The position numbers and the translations under genes are program-made. Of a stretch of 9,471 nucleotides of DNA, positions 1 through 6,166 are shown piece by piece. The notes beneath the pieces were generated by a model, which saw only the letters and a list, made by a program, of their open reading frames with translations, ran no database searches and was not told the DNA's origin. The DNA is from an uncultured Eubacteriales bacterium (GTDB lineage Bacteria > Bacillota > Clostridia > Christensenellales > Christensenellaceae): contig UQXU01000068.1 of NCBI GenBank assembly GCA_900545085.1, positions 1-9,471 on the forward strand. Reading direction: 5' to 3'. The stretch's first letter is position 1; each line of letters begins with the position of its first letter.

Positions 1-1
1 C

Positions 2-355
2 GAGACGGACGGGAAAATGCTCTTAGCGACAGACGATTTGGCGGCTGCAATCGTCAAGGCTAGATTAAACGGCGCAGAAGCCGATGAGCTGGCATATTTT
101 TTCCACGCTAAGCTGGCGGAGCAGATAGTTGCGGCTTGTGTGAGAGCGCGCGAGCTGACGTGCATAGATACGGCGGCTCTAAGCGGCGGCGTCTATCAAA
201 ACGGGCTGCTTCTAAAGCTGACTGTCATTGAACTTGAGAAACAGGGGTTTAAGGTTTTGACTCATAGCCTGATACCTCCGAATGACGGCGGAATTGCGCT
301 GGGTCAGGCGGCTGCGGCCATGAGATTTATTAATAAAAATAGGGTTAAATTGTAA
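2..355 (+). CDS. hypF: Carbamoyltransferase HypF, C-terminal end (5' part outside window)
   Basis: Only the last 117 residues are visible; the frame is open from base 2, so the gene continues upstream of the window. HypF turns carbamoyl phosphate and ATP into carbamoyl-adenylate and passes the carbamoyl group to the C-terminal cysteine of HypE, the first step in making the cyanide ligands of [NiFe]-hydrogenase. The visible part is the end of the Kae1-like domain: it has the family signature ALSGGVYQN (about bases 173-202), and the closing VLTHSLIPPNDGGIALGQA pattern with the PPNDGG metal/nucleotide-site motif. Full-length HypF is normally about 750 residues, so roughly a sixth is seen here. 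The stop codon is followed by a 38 nt gap and then hypC, the usual company for this gene. Family assignment is firm; whether the rest of the gene is intact cannot be seen. Confidence 0.93.
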   Translation, partial: ETDGKMLLATDDLAAAIVKARLNGAEADELAYFFHAKLAEQIVAACVRARELTCIDTAALSGGVYQNGLLLKLTVIELEKQGFKVLTHSLIPPNDGGIALGQAAAAMRFINKNRVKL

Positions 356-393
356 AGTTTTAAATTTTGTTACGAATTTAGGAGGACATTAAA

Positions 394-603
394 ATGTGCG
401 TAGGATTATCAGCTAAAGTTGTTAAAATAAGCGACGGCATGGCTCTGGTAGATGCTTTCGGTGCAAAACGAGAGGTGTCCGCGCAGCTGCTGGACGATTT
501 GGAACCCGGCGATTACGTCATGGTTCATGCCGGTATTGCGATAGCGAAGATAACGGATGAGGACGAAAGCGAAACTGATAAGCTGATGGAGGAGCTGATC
601 TAA
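394..603 (+). CDS. hypC: Hydrogenase maturation chaperone HypC/HybG family
   Basis: This 69-residue protein is the usual size for HypC, a small beta-barrel chaperone. HypC binds HypD, carries the Fe(CN)2CO unit and delivers it to the large subunit of [NiFe]-hydrogenase. The essential Cys2, exposed after removal of the initiator Met, is present (MCVGLS at the N-terminus), and the LEPGDYVMVHAGIAIAKI core is typical. One oddity is that the N-terminal family pattern usually carries proline at residue 6 (MCxxxP) and here it is serine. The start is set by AGGAGG at 380-385, eight bases before the ATG. The stop overlaps the hypD start by one base (TAATG), so the two partner proteins are probably translationally coupled. 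The acidic C-terminus (DEDESETDKLMEE) is also normal for the family. Confidence 0.95.
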   Translation: MCVGLSAKVVKISDGMALVDAFGAKREVSAQLLDDLEPGDYVMVHAGIAIAKITDEDESETDKLMEELI

Positions 604-1652
604 TGTCTCAGCAGAAAAGGAAAACGGCAAAGGAAATAATAACCTCGTATGCCGGACCGAAAATAAGAATGATGGAGGTATGCGGTACTCATACGCACGA
701 GATATTCAGATTGGGTATACGTAAGATACTTCCTGAGCAGATAGAGCTCATATCCGGTCCCGGATGTCCGGTATGCGTCACTCCCGTAGGATATATTGAC
801 GAGGCGATTATGCTCGCCGTCGATAAGGGAGCTGTCGTATGTACATTCGGAGACCTGATGAGAGTTCCGGGGACAGAGATGAGCCTAGCCGGAGCGAGAG
901 CAAAAGGCGCAAAAACTCAGATAGTCTACTCCCCGATAGACGCGGTGGAATACGCTAAAAACAATCCGGATGAGCAGGTGGTGTTTCTCTCCGTAGGGTT
1001 TGAGACTACCACGCCTGCGAGCTGCCTCGCGGTGCAGCGCGCTATAGACGAAAAGCTGGAGAATTTTTCAATTCTGACTGCTAATAAAACAATGCCCAGC
1101 GCATATGAAGCTTTAAAAGGGAGCGCAGATGTTTTTCTGTTTCCGGGGCATGTGTGTGCCATAACGGGTACAAAGCTTTACGATGAAATTAAAAACGAAG
1201 GCATAAGCGGCGTAGTGGCAGGCTTTACAGCTAATGAATTGCTCACTGCAATAGCAGTAGCTATAACAAAATTTGAAAAGGGCGAACCGTTCTTTGTAAA
1301 CTGTTATCCGCGCGTAGTAAAAGAAGAGGGAAGCCCCGGCGCTCAAAAGCTTGTAGAAAAGCTCATGCAGCCTTGCGATTCAGAATGGAGAGGCCTGGGA
1401 GAAATACCGCAGTCGGGCATGCGGCTCAGGGATGAATACGCGCAGTATGACGCCAGAAAAAAATTTCATATGCGCAGGATAGAAGGACGGAGCAATCCGG
1501 CTTGCAGATGCGGAGACGTACTCCAGGGCAAATGCAAACCGAGCGATTGCAAGGTTTTCGGCAGAGGCTGTACTCCTCAGCATCCTATAGGTGCGTGCAT
1601 GGTTTCCAACGAGGGCGCGTGCTCTGCTTATTATCAATATGGAGGCATTTGA
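603..1652 (+). CDS. hypD: Hydrogenase maturation protein HypD
   Basis: HypD is the [4Fe-4S] scaffold on which, with HypC, the Fe(CN)2CO group of [NiFe]-hydrogenase is assembled from thiocyanate-bearing HypE. The 349 residues match normal family length. Visible motifs, in order: MEVCGTHTH with Cys27, GPGCPVC with Cys55 and Cys58, GFETTTP at about 132-138, PGHVC near 181-185, and a cysteine-rich C-terminus (Cys301, 303, 311, 316, 323, 332, 340) that supplies the iron-sulfur cluster ligands. Cys27, Cys55 and Cys58 correspond to the conserved active cysteines of the family. The ribosome site GGAGGAG (588-594) lies inside the end of hypC, and the start codon shares one base with the hypC stop. No frameshift or missing key residue is seen. 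Confidence 0.97.
   Translation: MSQQKRKTAKEIITSYAGPKIRMMEVCGTHTHEIFRLGIRKILPEQIELISGPGCPVCVTPVGYIDEAIMLAVDKGAVVCTFGDLMRVPGTEMSLAGARAKGAKTQIVYSPIDAVEYAKNNPDEQVVFLSVGFETTTPASCLAVQRAIDEKLENFSILTANKTMPSAYEALKGSADVFLFPGHVCAITGTKLYDEIKNEGISGVVAGFTANELLTAIAVAITKFEKGEPFFVNCYPRVVKEEGSPGAQKLVEKLMQPCDSEWRGLGEIPQSGMRLRDEYAQYDARKKFHMRRIEGRSNPACRCGDVLQGKCKPSDCKVFGRGCTPQHPIGACMVSNEGACSAYYQYGGI
1641..1645 (+). promoter_or_regulatory. Ribosome binding site deciding the hypE start
   Basis: GGAGG lies inside the last hypD codons, eight bases before the ATG at 1654. Two earlier in-frame ATGs (1591 and 1639) exist, but neither has a ribosome site at a suitable distance; the one at 1639 directly abuts this GGAGG. 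The 1654 start also puts the HypE motif HGSGGKQT at its usual place near residue 10. Confidence 0.8.
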
Positions 1653-1653
1653 C

Positions 1654-2658
1654 ATGGAAAAGACTATTACTCTGGCGCATGGAAGCGGCGGAAAACAGAC
1701 GAACGAGCTTATAGATGAAGTATTCAAGGCGCATTTTGCAAATCCGAATCTCACGGCAGATGATGCTGCGGTGCTTCCTGCGCCGACAGGTAAAATGGCT
1801 ATGTCTACTGACGGATTTATAGTTTCGCCGGCGTTTTTTCCGGGAGGAAATATAGGGAAACTTTCAATTTGCGGAACGGTAAATGACCTTGCGTGTATGG
1901 GAGCGAAGCCGCTTTATTTATCCTGTGCATTTGTAATTGAAGAAGGCTTTCCTATGAACAAGCTGGAAGAAATCGCAGCTTCCATGGAAAAGACGGCCAA
2001 AGAAGCGGGAGTAACGATAGTTTCCGGCGATACGAAAGTTGCAGGCAAGGGCCAGGTAGATCAGATATTTATAACTACTACCGGTGTAGGTCAGATAGCG
2101 GAGGGAGTAGAGACCTCCGGCGCAAAGGCAGAGCCCGGAGATGCTATTATAGTAACCGGAGATATAGGCCGTCACGGCTGCACTATTCTGCTTGCTCGTG
2201 AGGATTTCGGCATAGAAGCAGATGTGACGAGCGACTGTGCCCCGCTGTGGGGTGCGGTGGAAGCCGTGCTCGATACGGGGAGTGACGTACACGTAATCCG
2301 CGATGCTACGCGCGGCGGCGTAGGCACGGTGCTTTATGAAATTGCGGCGCAAAGCGATGTAGGTATTAAGCTGGATTCAACCGCAATACCTGTTGCCGAC
2401 GAGGTTCGGGGAGTATGCGGAATGCTGGGCTTGGAGCCGTTGTATCTCGCATGTGAGGGAAGGCTTGTGATTTTTGCACCTAAAGAAAATGCCGATGCTA
2501 TTCTAAATGCTTTGAAGCAGAACGAATATTGTAAAAGTGCAGCAATAATAGGAGAAGTCACGGCAGAACAGCCGGGGAAGGTAGTTATGACTACTGAGAT
2601 AGGAGCGCAGACGCTTCTTCCGCAGCCCGGCGGCGAGCTGCTGCCGAGAATATGCTGA
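1654..2658 (+). CDS. hypE: Hydrogenase maturation protein HypE (carbamoyl dehydratase)
   Basis: HypE takes a carbamoyl group from HypF on its C-terminal cysteine and dehydrates it with ATP to a thiocyanate, the source of the CN ligands of [NiFe]-hydrogenase. From the chosen start the protein has 334 residues, normal for the family. It belongs to the PurM/SelD-like ATP-binding fold: N-terminal HGSGGKQT (9-16), then the ADDAAVL and STDGF nucleotide-site motifs, GTVNDLACMGA, SGDTKV and IRDATRGGVG. The chain ends in the diagnostic PRIC, giving the carbamoylated/cyanated Cys334. The start is one base after the hypD stop. All catalytic features are present, so the hypF-C-D-E branch looks functional in the part visible. 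Confidence 0.97.
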   Translation: MEKTITLAHGSGGKQTNELIDEVFKAHFANPNLTADDAAVLPAPTGKMAMSTDGFIVSPAFFPGGNIGKLSICGTVNDLACMGAKPLYLSCAFVIEEGFPMNKLEEIAASMEKTAKEAGVTIVSGDTKVAGKGQVDQIFITTTGVGQIAEGVETSGAKAEPGDAIIVTGDIGRHGCTILLAREDFGIEADVTSDCAPLWGAVEAVLDTGSDVHVIRDATRGGVGTVLYEIAAQSDVGIKLDSTAIPVADEVRGVCGMLGLEPLYLACEGRLVIFAPKENADAILNALKQNEYCKSAAIIGEVTAEQPGKVVMTTEIGAQTLLPQPGGELLPRIC

Positions 2659-2669
2659 AGGAGGCATAA

Positions 2670-2945
2670 ATGGAAACGAGAGTTGCAGTAATATCCATAA
2701 TTGTAGAGAGAGGCACGAAAACGGATGAGCTTAACAGTCTTTTGCACAAAGCGAGCGAGTTTATAATAGGCAGAATGGGCATTCCGTATAAAAGCAAAGG
2801 CATCAATATAATTAGCGTAGCGATAGACGCTCCGCAGGATGTGACGAGCGCGCTTTCCGGTAAAATAGGGAGGCTCAAAGGCGTTACAGCGAAGACTGTA
2901 TACTCTAATGTTATTACCCGGACTGAGGATCAAAAATATGATTAA
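2670..2945 (+). CDS. TM1266-family protein (iron-only hydrogenase system putative regulator)
   Basis: This 91-residue protein matches the TM1266 family, small ACT-like proteins (TIGR03959 type) found next to [FeFe]-hydrogenase maturation genes and annotated as putative regulators. The recognisable features are the EFIIGRMGIPY segment, INIISVAIDAPQDVTSALSGKIGRL, and the LKGVTAKTVYS end. Its biochemical role is not established. The ribosome site AAGGAGG (2658-2664) overlaps the hypE stop. Its own stop lies 8 nt inside the nifH-like gene, so translation of the two is probably coupled. In many anaerobes the next genes would be hydE, hydG and hydF; here nitrogenase-like genes take that place. The family call is strong; 'regulator' is only the family's customary label. 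Confidence 0.9.
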   Translation: METRVAVISIIVERGTKTDELNSLLHKASEFIIGRMGIPYKSKGINIISVAIDAPQDVTSALSGKIGRLKGVTAKTVYSNVITRTEDQKYD

Positions 2946-3705
2946 ACTTGCGGTATATGGCAAAGGCGGCGTAGGAAAGTCAACAACGGTATCAAATATC
3001 GCCGCTGCGCTGGCAGAGAATGGATTTAAGGTTTTACAGATAGGCTGCGATCCAAAAGCGGATTCTACAACACTGCTTCGCCACGGAGAGCATACGGATA
3101 CCGTGCTGGATCTTATTCGTGTGCGAAAAAACGACATTACTTTGGAAGATATGGTCAAAGTCGGATATGGCGGTGTGCTTTGTGTCGAAGCGGGTGGGCC
3201 TACTCCCGGCTTGGGGTGCGCGGGGAGAGGCATAATATCAGCTCTCGAGACTTTGGAGGCCAAAGGTGCATACAAGGTGTATGAGCCTGATGTAGTTTTA
3301 TATGACGTCTTGGGCGATGTAGTGTGCGGAGGATTTACAATGCCTATGCGAAGCGGCTATGCGGACAAGGTATTTATTCTTACATCAGGTGAGAATATGT
3401 CTATCCACGCTGCGGCTAATATCGCTATGGCAGTAGATAGATTTAAAAACCGCGGATATGCTGAGCTGGGCGGTCTGATATTGAACAGAAAAAACGTAAA
3501 AAATGAGGAAGCTAAAGTCAGGGAATTGGCAGAAGATTTTAGTACGGAGATAATAGGCGCACTCAGCTTCAGCGAGCTTGTGCCTGAAGCGGAAGAAAGC
3601 CGCAGGACTGTAATCGAAGCTTTCCCGAACAGCGATATGGCGGCGGAATACAGAAAGCTGGCGCATGAGCTGATAAAAATATGCGGTTTGGAGGAGAAAT
3701 GCTGA
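2938..3705 (+). CDS. NifH-like reductase (nitrogenase iron-protein homologue)
   Basis: A 255-residue P-loop ATPase of the NifH/BchL/CfbC family. As a dimer sharing one [4Fe-4S] cluster, such proteins use ATP hydrolysis to drive electrons into a component-1 partner. Walker A is GKGGVGKST (8-16), followed by the GCDPKADST switch at 36-44. Cluster ligand Cys94 sits in GGPTPGLGCAGRG and Cys130 in DVLGDVVCGGF, the switch II motif. Arg97, in the place of the ADP-ribosylated arginine of NifH, is kept. The protein is shorter at the C-terminus than classical NifH (about 290). The ATG at 2938 is chosen because GAGG at 2925-2928 precedes it by nine bases and MIKLAVYGKGG is the normal family N-terminus. 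It overlaps the upstream TM1266-family gene by 8 nt and the nifD-like gene by 7 nt. It is very probably catalytically competent; the reaction it serves is unknown. Confidence 0.93.
   Translation: MIKLAVYGKGGVGKSTTVSNIAAALAENGFKVLQIGCDPKADSTTLLRHGEHTDTVLDLIRVRKNDITLEDMVKVGYGGVLCVEAGGPTPGLGCAGRGIISALETLEAKGAYKVYEPDVVLYDVLGDVVCGGFTMPMRSGYADKVFILTSGENMSIHAAANIAMAVDRFKNRGYAELGGLILNRKNVKNEEAKVRELAEDFSTEIIGALSFSELVPEAEESRRTVIEAFPNSDMAAEYRKLAHELIKICGLEEKC
3690..3696 (+). promoter_or_regulatory. Ribosome binding site deciding the nifD-like start
   Basis: GGAGGAG lies inside the final nifH-like codons, just before the ATG at 3699. An in-frame ATG at 3681 lies upstream of this site and has no comparable sequence before it, so 3699 is preferred even though the spacing (2-4 bases) is short. 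Confidence 0.65.
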
Positions 3706-5021
3706 GACGAATATCCGTTAATTCAGACGGCGCAGTTATGCGCATATCAAATGCAAGCTTTCCCGAACCGTTTAAATCGGGATTGGAGTTCAACGCGCCC
3801 GTACACGGCACATGGAATATAGTTCACACAGGTATGCTGATTCCGGAAGCTCATCAGATATATGTATGCGCGGCTAATTGCATGCGCGGAGTGGTTTTGA
3901 CAGCGGCGGAGATGAATATGTCAGATCGCTTTTCCTTTGTGATTTTGGAAGAGTCAGATTTTATTAACGGAGAGATAGAGGAGGTTACGATTGAGGGTAC
4001 GGCGGATGTAATTCGCAAGCTTCCAAAAAGGCCGCCTTTTGTGCTGCTTTATACCGTCTGTCTGCATCATTTTTTAGGCTGCGATTTGGACAGGATATAC
4101 TGTGAGCTGGAAAAACTTTTTCCGGATATTTGCTTTGTGCGATGTTTTATGGATCCGATAATGCGAAAAAGCGGAGCTACACCGGATCAGAAAATGCGAA
4201 AAAGCCTTTATGATCCGCTTTCGCCATTGCCCTTGCGCAAAGGCGCTGTAAGTCTGTTGGGAAGCGATTTCGCTCTGGACGAAACAAGCGATATTGTACG
4301 TCTGCTGAATAGCGGAAATGTTGAGCTGAAAGAACTGCCCGCGTGCAGCACTCCTGCTGAATTTATGTCTATGGGAGAAAGCGAAATGTTTATAGCGGTA
4401 TATCCTGCGGCTGATTACGGCGCGAGGGCTGCGGCGGAGCGGCTTAACAGGCGTTATATGTATCTGCCGTCAAGCTTTAGCTGCGAGGAAATAACAGAAA
4501 ACCTCAACAAGCTCTCGGATGCGCTTTCAATTCAGCGCATTGACGTGCAGAGCGAGCGTGAGAAAAGTGAAGCTGCGTTGAAAGAGGCGTATAGAATAAT
4601 AGGTCAAACGAGAATCGCTATAGATTATACCGTTCATCCAAGGCATTTGGGCTTGGCGCGTTTGTTGACAGAGCACGGCTTTAATGTTGTTCGCGTCTAT
4701 CTTGACTCTGTTAATACAGAGGAAGAGCAGGATTTCATATGGCTGAAAAGAAACGCTCCCGATTTGGAGCTTGCTGCGACAGTTCAGGTGAAAATGCGCG
4801 TTCTTGAGCGTGGAGCAGGCGAAAAAACTCTTGCCATAGGGCAGAAAGCGGCATGGTTTGAAAATACGCCGCATTTTGTAAATATGGTAGAAGGCGGCGG
4901 ATTATATGGTTTCGATGGAATTTGCAAAATGGCGGAGCTGATGACAGATGCTTTTCTGAACGAGAAAGACACGAGAGATATAGTTCCGCGCAAAGGATTG
5001 GGGTGTGAGAGCTGCGTATGA
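3699..5021 (+). CDS. Nitrogenase component 1-type protein, NifD-like (function unknown)
   Basis: A 440-residue divergent member of the nitrogenase component 1 family, likely one half of a heteromeric partner for the NifH-like ATPase. An early block reads FNAPVHGTWNIVHTG (31-45), followed by YVCAANC with Cys57 and Cys61. A segment CLHHFLGCDLD (121-131) aligns by eye with the NifD CPVGLIGDDI block, making Cys121 equivalent to a P-cluster cysteine. Near the end, FVNMVEGGGLYGFDG (393-407) resembles the NifD block that carries the FeMo-cofactor histidine, but valine (Val397) is at that place. Residues 283-300 (VQSEREKSEAALKEAYRI) look like a charged linker helix between domains. The C-terminus carries a CxxC (Cys436, Cys439). 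It overlaps nifH-like by 7 nt and nifK-like by 4 nt. It is not a true NifD; substrate and cofactor are unknown. Confidence 0.85.
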   Translation: MLRRISVNSDGAVMRISNASFPEPFKSGLEFNAPVHGTWNIVHTGMLIPEAHQIYVCAANCMRGVVLTAAEMNMSDRFSFVILEESDFINGEIEEVTIEGTADVIRKLPKRPPFVLLYTVCLHHFLGCDLDRIYCELEKLFPDICFVRCFMDPIMRKSGATPDQKMRKSLYDPLSPLPLRKGAVSLLGSDFALDETSDIVRLLNSGNVELKELPACSTPAEFMSMGESEMFIAVYPAADYGARAAAERLNRRYMYLPSSFSCEEITENLNKLSDALSIQRIDVQSEREKSEAALKEAYRIIGQTRIAIDYTVHPRHLGLARLLTEHGFNVVRVYLDSVNTEEEQDFIWLKRNAPDLELAATVQVKMRVLERGAGEKTLAIGQKAAWFENTPHFVNMVEGGGLYGFDGICKMAELMTDAFLNEKDTRDIVPRKGLGCESCV

Positions 5022-6166
5022 GACAGTCGTATCGAATAATACCTATATACACTGCGGATGTATCCGGAGTGTGCTCAGCTTTGTATGAGCTGGGAGGAAT
5101 GACGATAATGCATGATTCCTCAGGCTGCAATTCTACTTATAATACACATGACGAGACACGATGGTATGACAAGGACAGTCTTATATTTATTTCCGCATTG
5201 TCAGAGATAGAGGCTATAATGGGAGATGATGACAAGCTCATAGACGATATAGTGTATGCAGCTCAGGAATTTAAGCCCGAATTCATAGCTCTCTCAAGTT
5301 CTCCTATGCCGTACATGAACGGCACGGATTTCTCCGCGATAGTAAGAATATTGGAAGAAAGAACAGGCATACCGTCGTTCTTTGTGCCTACTAACGGTAT
5401 GCACGATTATGTGACAGGAGCGGGGAAGGCTATGGCCGAGATTGCGCGCCGATTTGTCAGAAAAGATCTAAAATGCACAAACAGGAGGAGTGTAAATCTG
5501 CTCGGAGTGACGCCTCTTGATTTTACAAAGGAGAGCTCCCAAAAAGCTATGAGGGACGTTCTGATGAAGAACGGGTGGGATGTAGTCTCATGCTGGGCTA
5601 TGGGAGATAAGCTTGAAACGCTCGCTCGCGCAGGAGAGGCTGCGGTGAATCTGGTGGTCTCATCCGTAGGATACGAGGCTGCTCGTGTGCTTAGAGAGAC
5701 GTGCGGCACGCCGTATGTTGTAGGTACTCCGATTGGGAAATTTACGGATGAGCTCATTGCGGCGATGGAAAAAGCGGTAGAAACGGGCGCGAATATATCT
5801 CCGTATGCTGAGCGAAATGAGCAGGATAACTATGACGCTGTGATTATAGGAGAACCAGTGACATGCGGTTCCCTTGCAGAAGCGGTCAAAGCGAAATATG
5901 GTGTAAATGTAAGGACAATATGTCCTTTGGAAGCAGATGACGAGTGCTTACCCGCCGGGGCTTTACGAGCTATAGGAGAAGAGCAGGCTCAGGAGCAGTT
6001 GAAAGACGCAAGGGCGGTTATAGCAGATCCGCTGTATAAGCCGATATTGAGCAGCGGAAGTGCGTTTTATCCGCTTCCGCACGAGGCTTTCTCGGGCAGA
6101 GTCTTTTGGAAAAGTATGCCTGATTTAATAGAATTAATGAAGGAGGATAATGATGGGACTGAATGA
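5018..6166 (+). CDS. Nitrogenase component 1-type protein, NifK-like (function unknown)
   Basis: A 382-residue divergent component 1 protein, probably the second subunit with the preceding gene product. The N-terminal block (13-37) contains VSGVCSALYELGG with Cys19 and HDSSGC with Cys37. These mirror the first two P-cluster cysteine positions of NifK-type chains, including the HGxxGC block. SEIEAIMGDDDKLIDDIVYAA (62-82) matches the family's E-xx-FGG-xx-KL motif. The third block, SSSPMPYMNGTDF (93-105), aligns with the NifK CMAEVIGDDL region but has no cysteine. The protein is shorter than NifK or NifN (usually over 430) and lacks an extended N-terminus. The start overlaps the nifD-like stop in an ATGA and has only a weak GTGAGA upstream, so it likely depends on translational coupling. 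No exact function can be assigned. Confidence 0.82.
   Translation: MRQSYRIIPIYTADVSGVCSALYELGGMTIMHDSSGCNSTYNTHDETRWYDKDSLIFISALSEIEAIMGDDDKLIDDIVYAAQEFKPEFIALSSSPMPYMNGTDFSAIVRILEERTGIPSFFVPTNGMHDYVTGAGKAMAEIARRFVRKDLKCTNRRSVNLLGVTPLDFTKESSQKAMRDVLMKNGWDVVSCWAMGDKLETLARAGEAAVNLVVSSVGYEAARVLRETCGTPYVVGTPIGKFTDELIAAMEKAVETGANISPYAERNEQDNYDAVIIGEPVTCGSLAEAVKAKYGVNVRTICPLEADDECLPAGALRAIGEEQAQEQLKDARAVIADPLYKPILSSGSAFYPLPHEAFSGRVFWKSMPDLIELMKEDNDGTE
6141..6146 (+). promoter_or_regulatory. Ribosome binding site deciding the hydF start
   Basis: AGGAGG lies within the 3' end of the nifK-like gene. Two adjacent ATG codons follow at 6150 and 6153. Spacing is three bases to the first and six to the second, so the second is preferred; the choice changes the protein by a single Met. 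Confidence 0.75.

Noticed and set aside
1591..1653. A longer HypE starting 21 codons earlier
   Set aside because: The extension overlaps the cysteine-rich end of hypD, has no ribosome site, and does not resemble HypE N-termini.
1918..2352. A 144-codon minus-strand open frame
   Set aside because: It is antisense to hypE, whose family motifs cover the same bases in the plus frame, and no ribosome site or domain was seen.
2908..2937. A longer NifH-like protein starting ten codons earlier
   Set aside because: The start at 2938 has a well-spaced GAGG and gives the standard family N-terminus; the extension MLLPGLRIKN is foreign to the family.
2334..3275. A 313-codon open frame on the minus strand
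   Set aside because: It lies wholly antisense to hypE, the TM1266-family gene and the nifH-like gene. It shows no recognisable motif and is low-complexity in the manner of a shadow frame.
2938..6166. A genuine N2-fixing nitrogenase operon
   Set aside because: The NifD-like protein lacks the FeMo-co histidine, the NifK-like protein lacks a P-cluster cysteine and is too short, and no cofactor assembly genes (nifB, nifE, nifN) are nearby.
2938..6166. Chlorophyll (BchLNB/BchXYZ), coenzyme F430 (CfbCD) or methylthio-alkane reductase (MarHDK) genes
   Set aside because: The subunit motifs and sizes do not fit well, F430 reductase has a single component 1 gene, and no pathway neighbours are present. 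A tree would be needed to exclude distant membership.
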